Source: Labia minor (lineage: Eukaryota; Arthropoda; Insecta; Dermaptera; Spongiphoridae). Taken from it: a DNA stretch of 64,000 bases. Below the pieces are notes generated by a model. The model worked only from the letters and a program-made list of their open reading frames with translations, had not been told where the DNA came from and did not search any database. The stretch spans positions 38,929,851 to 38,993,850 of the forward strand of contig OY720350.1 in assembly GCA_963082975.1 (NCBI GenBank), in the 5' to 3' direction. Both the position numbers and the translations under genes were made by a program. Positions 55,701-64,000 of this stretch are shown piece by piece (positions within the stretch are counted from its first letter, which is position 1; every line of letters starts with the position of its first letter).

Positions 55701-56395
55701 AAAAAATATATAATAATAATATTTTTTTATCTCTTTTTTTCTAAACATCAAAAAATTTCAAATTATTAAATAATTTTTAAATTAAAATTTTTCTAATATA
55801 ATTAAAAATGTTAAATAAAAATAATTGAAACAGAATCGAAAATTTAAATTAAACCCCGTAGATGGTTTATTGTAAAAACTAATAAAGAAGAAATAAATTA
55901 TTTTAAGAGCTAAAATCAACACATTAATTTAAGAATAAAATCAAAATATCCTTCTAAATGAAAACAAGGAAATCAATGTCCCATTCAAATTCATCTGATT
56001 TAAATAAATGACAAACACTTCAAACTTGGCAGAATTAATATGCATGTGAAGGGTACTTTGGTCAACAATCTTTTGTTCTGCTTGTCTCTCAACTTTAATG
56101 ACTTATTCGTGTACTATCCATACAATAGGGAAATTGATTAAACTAAAAGTGTGTCTGTGTATTTAAAATATCATTCTTTTGATATTTTAAAATATATGCT
56201 AAAAAATACTGATAAAAATATATGTATTATATATTTGAATTCAAATACTACCTAAAAGATTATTTTTTTAAATATACATTTTAATTATTTATATAATATA
56301 TACATATATACATATATATATATATATACATATATATAGAGAGAGAGGGATAAATGAAAATTCCAAAAATTAAACTAAAAACAATATGGTAAACT

Positions 56396-56460
<65 letters not shown>

Positions 56461-56679
56461 AATTAATAAAAAAATAAATAAATTTAAATTAATACTATTA
56501 ATGAATGTATATATTTTCAGTTTATAGATAGAACGTTAAAAATATTAATTTTACTTTTATTTTAAGTCTTTAACTTTACATTTTCTTGAATATCATTATA
56601 ATTAAATATATTCAATATCAAAATAATTAAGAAATAGTATTCTTTATTATAACACATACAATAAAATATATAATTAAAT
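55701..56679. other. AT-rich spacer with simple repeats
   Basis: (TA)n at 56398-56438 followed by (GA)n to 56456, and a second TA/GA tract at 56300-56347. No gene seen. Confidence 0.5.
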
Positions 56680-56795
56680 TATTAAAGCTTTATTTATAAG
56701 GGAATTTTGTAAATAAAACCACATTTTGATATTTGTTATTGTAAATTTATTCAAAATATACATATAAAAATATACACAACGTTTCGATTGCAGAA
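56680..56795. repeat. Foldback repeat V, fragment
   Basis: TATTAAAGCTTTATTTATAA, AACCACATTTTGATATTTG and CACAACGTTTCGATTGCAG match one arm of V with changes. The second arm is missing. Confidence 0.6.
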
Positions 56796-56975
56796 GTAAC
56801 AATATATAAAATATATAATTAATTTACTGATTAAATTAAAATATAATATAAATAAGAACACAAAAAGATATTCATGATTTAATATACTGATTGAAATAAA
56901 ATGTATGAAAACCTTTTTCATACAGATTTTCAAAAATATACTATGTGTTACTTCGAGGGTACATGGGGCTGAGTA
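56796..56975 (+). mobile_element. Degenerate 3' part of the composite/Helitron-like element
   Basis: ATATATAATTAATTTACTGA, AATACTGATTG-like sequence (56882) and CATACAGATTTTC, then TACTTCGAGGGTACATGGGG, align in order with 2505-2660. The hairpin is eroded and the end reads GAGTAGCTACT, so no intact terminus remains. The LINE tail is absent. Confidence 0.6.
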
Positions 56976-57651
56976 GCTACTATATATATATATATAAGTT
57001 TGAAGGTTGGTGTTAAATTTCACTTTAATCGAATTTCATTAGCCAAATGACATATTTTAAGCAAGCATACATCCTGCTCAAAAGACTTCCTCTTTACTTC
57101 ACTTCATTTCGCCCTCAATTTATATCTTGATTTGTAAATATAATTTTGTATTAGAACATATTGGAAACACCAGATTACCTAAATCATTTTAGTGAATTCG
57201 TGTCATTCAGACTCTCTAGTATTTAATCTTGTTTGATTCCAAATTTTGTTGATTTAATTGATTCCTTTTTGAGAAGAGGTAAACATTGAATGAATTAGAT
57301 AAATTTTTTTATTTAATTACTTTGTAGTTTTTCAGACCTTCTTGGGGGTTCTTCCCACTCAGACAGACAAGTGATTTATTTTTAAGCCTGATGCGCATTA
57401 TCACGTGCTGTTAGAAGAAACTTAGCAAGTTTCCCAAACTTGATTTATGATACGCCTTAATCCATTAGTGGGATTCCAAGAGTTACTAAAATCTGGTTTG
57501 AACAATTTTTTTTACAAAAACTATATACATATATCTTATATGAAATATTCGATTATTATATTAATATGAAAATATTCAAGAAAAAGCGGCAAAAACAGTC
57601 GAAATCTAAAAGATAATTTACACTTTAATAAATTATAATAAAAAAAAACAA
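56976..57651. other. Spacer, partly GC-richer
   Basis: 57050-57480 is less AT-rich (CTTCTTGGGGGTTCTTCCCA, ATGCGCATTATCACGTGC) without an open frame worth calling or a known repeat. Confidence 0.4.
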
Positions 57652-57926
57652 ACCTCTGACTCCTACGCAAGGACAACGCCTATCAAGCTGGTTATATTAA
57701 TGAGGTGTCCTATGATCAGTAGAACGGGTCCTCTCAACCTTTACCTTGATTTTCTTGATCGGAGGCGCTATCAAGTAGCTTTTCCACAATGTTGTTTCCG
57801 GAGGCTGTGTTGACTCCGTCTATGATAGACCCCAGCTACAGAAATTCCCTTGCCAGGCCCGGGACTTGAACCCGGGACCATGTGAATGTGAGGCAGGTTC
57901 GCTACCCACACCCAATGGCGCCTTTT
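57652..57926 (-). mobile_element. tRNA-derived SINE
   Basis: On the minus strand the head reads AAGGCGCCATTGGGTGTGG, GTAGCGAACCTGCCTCACAT and GGTCCCGGGTTCAAGTCCCG, with a perfect B box GGTTCAAGTCC (57862-57872 region) and an A-box-like GGGTGTGGGTAGCG upstream. A body of about 180 bases follows (for example GGAGGCTGTGTTGACTCC is shared in sense on the plus strand) and ends near GGAGTCAGAGGTTTG and a T-rich run. The first 25 bases also occur at 33979-34005. Confidence 0.75.
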
Positions 57927-59459
57927 TTAAAAAATTATAATATTATTATTAATATTGATATTTATTTTATTTTAATTTTTAATGTGTTTTAACCAATTTA
58001 ATTACTTATATATCAATTTCCCCTTTAATAATTTTTTAGATTTTTTTTTAATTAATAAATCAAAGAGTAGAAGGGGTAAATATGGTATACCATTTTTCTG
58101 ACTCCAATATTAGCTATTAAAAATTAACTTGTGCTAAAATGCATTCTTGGAATATAGACTGGGTCAAGTTTGCTAGGTATTTTGTAGTAAAGTTTCTTCT
58201 AAATACACTTAATAGTGCATTAAATGAGGATTTTTAATTTGTTAGGAAATCAATATGGTGGTGCAAAAATGAGCTACTGTTAATATTGTTTTAAAAATGT
58301 CTAAATGATATGGAAAATACATAAAATTTATTTATTTTACATGTTTAGCAACAAAGCAAGTTTTATCACTTGAAATTATTGGGTGGTTGCATAAATACGC
58401 CTATAAACCAGCCTTTGCTGTAGTTAATGGAGCTTCATTTTTTTAGACGATGATCGTTTAACATTATTATACTATAAACGATCCATTTTTCGTATCTCAT
58501 GATCATAAGCTTCAAGAATGGATCAATTTCATATCGTATGAGCCAAGTATCGCAATTAGGGATTCAATCAAATTTCACATTATCCAATAAACAGGTCATC
58601 ATCAAAATGAGCTAAAAACTCTGCAGATATCACATCGTATGATTTCCACGAGTGTAGAATATCATTCAAACATAAAAAACTGAATGCCTATATTTACACC
58701 TCTTCTATTCTTTTTTTAAATAATGATTAAATATGATTATGAGTTTAGAATTCAATTTGAAAATTTATAAATATGATTAATTTACCATATAATTTTTGAA
58801 AAATCATATGTTAAATAATTTTATTTTTACCAAAAAAAGAATCTCTTACTAAAAAGTTAATTTGTAAATTTTTGAATAAAATTTAGAGTCTTTATACAAG
58901 AAAACTGAGAAGCAATAGAATTTAAATACGTTCAATAATATTGAGACAGACAGACTAAGGAACAATGAAATAAACCTCTAAAGATATATTTGTATTCTTC
59001 AATCCTCACTATGAAACCTCAATATAAATAAATTTTTCTAATTCTAAGTTATATATAAACATCACCTGTTTTATATAATTACCTAAATGAATTGGATATA
59101 TAACTTAAAATGACTTAAACTCATTTTTTTATTATTCTTTTCCAAAAAAATATTTTCAATAATTAATAAAAATCTTTTTTTTAAATTCATTATAAATAAA
59201 TACTTAATGAAACTAATAAATATATATAAATTCACTGGCTAATTTATTTGCTATTTTTATAAACATTAAAAAATTCCAAATGGATGTATATCACTCTTTT
59301 CTAAATTAAAATTAATTAATTTTTAAAATTTGCAATATTACCTTCAACTTAATGTTCTAATTACAAATACTTTTACATTTCATGAAATCTTGTTTTTGTG
59401 AATTGAATTTAAATTATTTATTAATTTATTTAAAAATTTGATATATTATATATAACCAA

Positions 59460-59491
<32 letters not shown>

Positions 59492-62211
59492 AAATAATTA
59501 TCAATTGATACATTTGGTTTTAAACTAAAAAAAAATATATAACATTATAATCTAAAACTCCCCAAACGTATATTTTTAGCCTATAATGAATAAATAACAA
59601 ATTCGAATTTTTTAAACCTATATATTTAAACTAAATAATTTATATTATCGAATATATTGACTAATGTCACAAAGATAATAATTGTACATCTCTCTCTCTC
59701 ATTTTACTTTTCACCTGGTTGCACCTTTCCGTGTCGTATTAAATATATTATACCAGCAGCTTATCCATTTCAATGACGAAGGTCATCAAAGGAGAGAGAC
59801 CGGAGAACATTTTTTTTCTTTTATAGCGGTAATACAAATGATGTAAGGGTAGAGAGAGAGTGTGTTAATGAAAAAAATATACATGATTTTTTTATATCCA
59901 ATGGACAGTAAAACACATATGGTTTTGTAAGAGGCTTCATTGAAAAAGTAATCGACAGGATAAAAATTAAAATATTTAGTAATCTTTAAAATATTGACAA
60001 AAATTAAAATAATATTTCAAAAATTGTTTTTTTTTTCAAATGATTATTAAACGATTTCATTTTTAAATGTTTTTAATGTGTTATTTTTTTGAACGTGAAA
60101 AATATTATTTTTAATTCTAAGCTTATATCAAATTGTTCCAACTAACCAAAGTAAAATAATTAGATGCAATTTAGTGAGATATTTTTTTTTATTTTAATTG
60201 AACAAATTTTATATGCAGTTTATGGTGATTATGCTTGACAAGTGAAAGTGGTTTCGATGCTTTAGAAATAGACAACACTTTAACACTAATGATCATTTAA
60301 ATGCTACACAATCACTATTAAACACTCGATAAACTTTTATTTTAAGAATATATCTAAATATCTAATTAATAGAATTATTTCTTTTTTTTTATTAATGATA
60401 AAACATTTATCTGGGTATATCGAAAATAATTGACATTTATATATTTATTAAAATATATAAAAATACAAATTATGACTCAATAAAATTAAATTGTACATTA
60501 TAATTACAAATTTTATTGTTATATTTTTCCTAATTATTAACATTCAAACAATTACTATCAATTTATGTAAAAGAGATTAAGCCTAATTTAATACTTGTAT
60601 ATTGGCTAATTATCTCAGTAGGTTATTTCTTTGAGCCAATTAGCAAAAGACCTTTCATTTTCAATCAATGGAAATTGATTGATATCATTCAGGAAAGGTA
60701 TTCAACTCTCTAGAGTAAAACAATTATGTATTTATTTATTAATAATCAAAAGCGGTTCTCATTTACATTGAAACATATGAAATTGCATGCATCAATCAAT
60801 AATAATTGAGCAATATTAATTATTTTAATGAGGAAATTTTTTCAATGTTTAAAATAAATATTACATTATTATATCGATTAAAACATTAGAATTATGATTT
60901 TGAATATTTCGTTTAATACAATATTGAAGAAATTTTAAAAATTTTTTTATATACTAATAAAATGAACTCTTTTTTTTATAAAAAAAAAATTAATGTGAAA
61001 ACGCCCTGTGGTGGGAATATATATATATATATTAGTAATTAAATTATCATAAATCATAGTAAATAAGTTAAATACTATAATATTATTTATCACTATTAAA
61101 ATTTTTTTAATATCATTATATAGGATAAATTCCAAAATAGTAATTTTTTATATAAAAAATTATTAAAGGAGATTATAGTTTCGAGGTCGTTATTAGGATT
61201 ATATAATCAAATATCTTAACCCAAATGACCACACCTTCAAATCTATCGTTCAGTTTAATCTAATTATTTTTTAACCAAACTTAATATTTTTCAATTAAAT
61301 AAAAATTTCAAATATACTCTCTCTCTTTTTTGAATTTGTTAATATAAATGTTGAACTTATTGATAATTAACCATTTTGAATATGAATTAAATAAATTATT
61401 TAATCAATAATATTGAAAAAAAAAATGAGAAAAATAGACTTATGCAATCAAAATATTTTTTTTTTAAATTAATAATGATCATGATATGACATATTTTTAT
61501 TTGAGACAAGTGACAAATTTTAAATGTTTCTGAGTTCAGGGTTTAATATCGAATAAATTATAACTTTAATATAATAAAGAATTCAATAAAAAAAATTGAT
61601 TAGAATTGATTGATAAATAAAAATAAATTCAAATGATGAATTACTTATTTAGAATACATGATTAACAAGAATTATATCCTATATATATATATTTAAGAAA
61701 ATAATGCAATATTATATAATTATTCAATGGATTGCATTAGTTCTGATTCATAGTTTGAGAATCCCATGACCGTGAATTCTTTATAGCCTAAAGAAAATCT
61801 CTCTTTCTAATGAATCATGATTTGTAAAAACAATTCAGTTCATTGATGGAATAGAGGACATTTTGAAAAGGTTTTTTTTCCATGAGAAATGAATTATTAA
61901 TCACATTTTTTTATAATATAATATGAAATAATCCTTCTAAAATGCTAATAATCACAAACAATTTAATTATCAAAAATAGTATAGTACACCTAAGACTTTA
62001 TTTATTACTCGTAGATAAATAAAATTATTTTGACTATTTAATTAAATAGATTAATTCTAATTCCATAAATATAGTATTATTATTATTATTATTTTTTTTT
62101 TTTACAAATATGTAATTTATTTTGATTACATTAATAGTTACAATAAATAATTTAATTAACATATTAATACAACATTAATTTAGTATAGTATATTATTAGT
62201 ATAGTAAATAA
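57927..62211. other. AT-rich spacer
   Basis: More than 4 kb without a recognised gene, RNA or element end. Simple repeats include (GA)n at 59460-59486. 58400-58680 and 59700-59840 are slightly GC-richer and unassigned. Confidence 0.45.
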
Positions 62212-62470
62212 ATAATTATTAAGTGAATTTTTATAAAAAGACCACATTGTTTGTATAAATGTATTTATTAAATTTATTTATTAAATTAAAATCACTGTAC
62301 AACGTTTCGACTGCTTATTCTGCAGTCGTTTTCAAGTTTGAATAAGCAGTCGAAACGTTATACAGTTATTTTAATTTAATAAATAATTTTATACAAACAA
62401 TGTAGACTTTTAATAAAAATTCACTTAATAATTATCAAAATAACCACAAAAGCTTTAATAAATACATTTG
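62212..62470. repeat. Foldback repeat V copy 2
   Basis: It has the same facing arms as 54690-54968 (ACCACATTGTTTGTATAAAT, TGTACAACGTTTCGACTGC and their inverses) but a much shorter loop. The non-mirrored extension ATAATTATCAAAATAACCAC with AAAGCTTTAATAAAT lies on the right, so this copy is in the opposite orientation to copy 1. Confidence 0.88.
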
Positions 62471-62934
62471 TGAGTAAATAAATATAATATAAATATTAAT
62501 ATATATTAGTAAATAAGTATAAAGAGTTTTTAGACAAGACCTACAGAATATAAATTTTGTTCATATACTATGTAATAATCTTTTAATAGCAGTTTTCAGA
62601 AAGAACATGTAAAATTTTCAAATTTTAACAATATACCTTAAATTGTAATTGTAATTTTATCAATCATAATCTTGTTCAAATTTCAAAATCATCTTTCTTA
62701 TCCTTTTCCTTTGATTCTGAATACTGATAATGTTAATGATAAAATTAATCTCAAAGATATTACATTATCAAATACCACTTTTCGTTAACTCTTAATAATA
62801 TTCCAATTAAATTTATATTTAGATCAAATTTCAAGTAATTAATGTTTATACCAAAAAAGTTTCCTTATGTCCCCTTTCATTTGTTCTTTCAAGTGTATAT
62901 TCCATATATGGGTGTGGAGAATAGTAATAAAATA
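62471..62934. other. AT-rich spacer
   Basis: Nothing recognised. Confidence 0.45.
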
Positions 62935-63219
62935 TTACAATGTTATTGCAGACAAGACATTTACTACTGGAATTGGATTCTTGGATTTGATCTGTTGCTG
63001 GATATATTGATTTGAGGTGAACTCGTCGTTTGGTAGCAAATCAATTTGGCCTTGAGTTTCGAACGCCACCCTCAATACAGCTACTACTCTGTTCCTTTCT
63101 GCTCCTGTTGCTGTTGTTGTTGCTGTTTTGTCCTTCGCGGCTGTGGAGTTCTTCACCATCTGGTGAACGAACTCGTCTTCTAATTCCAAAACACAATCGC
63201 TGTGACGAAAACGATTCAT
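62935..63219 (-). CDS. Candidate coding exon, unknown protein (uncertain)
   Basis: From an ATG at 63219 the minus strand is open for 94 codons to a stop at 62935. It begins MNRFRHSDCVLELEDEFVHQ, has a Thr/Ala-rich run (KTATTTATGAERN) from (ACA)n/(GCA)n codons, and ends NPIPVVNVLSAITL. The stretch is much less AT-rich than its surroundings, and codons use G and C at third positions. No domain, signal peptide or membrane segment is evident. A strong acceptor-like site (poly-T then AAATAG, at 63276-63291) lies upstream on the same strand, but the frame after it meets a stop before this ATG. A second frame is also open (63226-63041), so the reading frame is not settled. It could be an exon of a host gene or a non-coding transcript. 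Confidence 0.35.
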   Translation of the reverse strand: MNRFRHSDCVLELEDEFVHQMVKNSTAAKDKTATTTATGAERNRVVAVLRVAFETQGQIDLLPNDEFTSNQYIQQQIKSKNPIPVVNVLSAITL

Positions 63220-63343
63220 CAAGCAAACACTTTCAAAAATTCATCCTTTAAGAAATCCAATCATATATTTCTGGCTTCTATTTAAAAAAAAAAACAAGTT
63301 TAAAATATTACCAATTTAATAAAACAAATTTGAAAAACTTTAT

Positions 63344-63445
63344 ACTAAATCATCATTATCATCATCATTTGGCCAGACCGATTCATCATCATATTTCGAG
63401 TTGATGTCATCCATAATTTTTATACATGATAGATGCATATTTTCT
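63344..63445 (-). CDS. Candidate short acidic exon (uncertain)
   Basis: The minus strand has TTAAACAG, an acceptor-like site, then an open frame with ATGs. It reads MHLSCIKIMDDINSKYDDES and VWPNDDDNDDLV before a stop. A donor-like GTATAA directly after the LV-encoding end, together with the poly-T AAATAG acceptor about 70 bases downstream, would form a small intron. Splicing there would add KPEIYDWIS and a stop. The short acidic tail with Trp looks protein-like, but the support is only composition and splice-like motifs. Confidence 0.25.
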
Positions 63446-63875
63446 GTTTAAAAATAAATAGATATTCCATTACATCATTAAATAATTAAATAAATAAATA
63501 TATCAAATTTATTAGTCAATTTCTAAATTCTAGTATTTATATATAATTGTTGTTTTTTTTTTCCTGGATTGAATCCACTGATTTAAAAAGAGATAAATTA
63601 TTTATAATTTAAAATAATTAATAATTTAAATATTTATCTTTGAATATTTGTTATCAAAATATCATTAATTTACCGTATAAATTAAAAAAAAAATTTGAGT
63701 GTCTGCCAAATAAATGAACTACACTATTACTTTTATATAATATATTGTATACTTTGAAATAAAACAATAAAATAAATTAAATAAATTAAATCAATTAATT
63801 AAGAAAGAATTAATATGCAGAAAAAAGAAAAAAATATTTAATTAAAAAACAAATTGTAATAGTATTATATATATA
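63446..63875. other. AT-rich spacer
   Basis: Nothing recognised. Confidence 0.45.
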
Positions 63876-64000
63876 AGGTGCTTGAATAAGTTCTCGCTGT
63901 TTTTTTTTTTGTGAAAATCAATGCTTTATTTACACAATGTGGTGCACAACACATCACTCAAAGTACAGCCCATCACAAGACACTACTTTTTCCCATCCCT
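63876..64000 (-). mobile_element. mariner element, left end, cut by the window edge
   Basis: After TA (63874-63875) the terminus reads AGGTGCTTGAATAAGTTCTC followed by a T run, then about 40 bases of 3' flank and the end of a transposase on the minus strand. The right TIR is outside the window. Confidence 0.75.
63954..64000 (-). CDS. mariner transposase C-terminus, partial
   Basis: The last 14 codons before the stop at 63954-63956 read GWEKVVSCDGLYFE, matching the RWEKVV.SDG.YF ending typical of mariner transposases. The rest of the gene lies beyond the right edge, so its integrity cannot be judged. Confidence 0.8.
   Translation of the reverse strand, partial: GWEKVVSCDGLYFE

Overview
This window is AT-rich, non-coding eukaryotic DNA, most likely from an arthropod or another invertebrate. 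The evidence is three tRNA genes with eukaryotic Pol III layout, fragments of at least five Tc1/mariner elements, a ZBED-type hAT element, a pogo/Tigger element, a Jockey-type LINE, an RTE-type LINE tail, a tRNA-derived SINE and a dense crop of short non-autonomous repeats. I cannot name the species. No intact host protein gene is visible. The only host-gene candidates are short, GC-richer open stretches (12.2 kb, 35.8 kb, 50.4 kb, 62.9-63.4 kb), and all are weak.

Layout. 1-2.7 kb: repeat mosaic ending in a Helitron-like 3' hairpin plus CTAG. 3.5-4.4 kb: pogo/Tigger remnant. 5.65-6.26 kb: first copy of a repeat family called Y here. 6.46-9.78 kb: a complete hAT element with 8-bp target duplications and a transposase broken by one frameshift; it carries an inserted repeat whose inverted partner opens the window. 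A second hAT miniature element abuts it and shares its target duplication. 10.8-12.1 kb: a second Y copy holding two back-to-back hAT miniature elements. 12.5-15 kb: two inverted copies of repeat W around a mariner tail. 15.3-16.0 kb: hAT miniature element. 17.2-21.8 kb: repeat X, a mariner remnant, then a triple nest (X inside Z inside Y). 22.8-23.3 kb: mariner with perfect long TIRs and a deleted middle. 24-29 kb: X and Y copies and a second LINE-tail/Helitron-end composite. 29.9 kb: tRNA-Ser(CGA). 31.4-34.0 kb: decayed Jockey-like LINE on the minus strand. 34-44 kb: mostly AT-rich spacer with one hAT miniature element and a Y copy. 44.5-45.3 kb: mariner remnant. 46.4-48.3 kb: X and Y copies. 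49.6-50.0 kb: two identical tRNA-Lys(TTT) genes in a local duplication. 51.2-54.4 kb: two nearly identical 1.6-kb tandem units, each holding a long palindrome and a tRNA-like segment. 54.7-57.9 kb: foldback repeat V, an X copy, a composite end, a SINE. 58-62 kb: AT-rich spacer. 62.2 kb: a second V copy. 62.9-63.4 kb: best candidate host exons. 63.9 kb to the edge: the tail of another mariner.

How the parts relate. The strongest cross-cutting signal is that unrelated families (the repeat at 0.7 kb, X, Y and Z) each carry the same module: a microsatellite, then a conserved block containing TGAAATTTGGTA, often followed by CCGGAAGTGGTA. Y also has subterminal inverted repeats (ACTATCTCGC/GCGAGATAGT) and hairpins at both ends. 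That layout resembles the Helentron/DINE-1 type of rolling-circle non-autonomous element. This classification is an inference. No replicase gene for these families lies in the window, so they would need a helper elsewhere.
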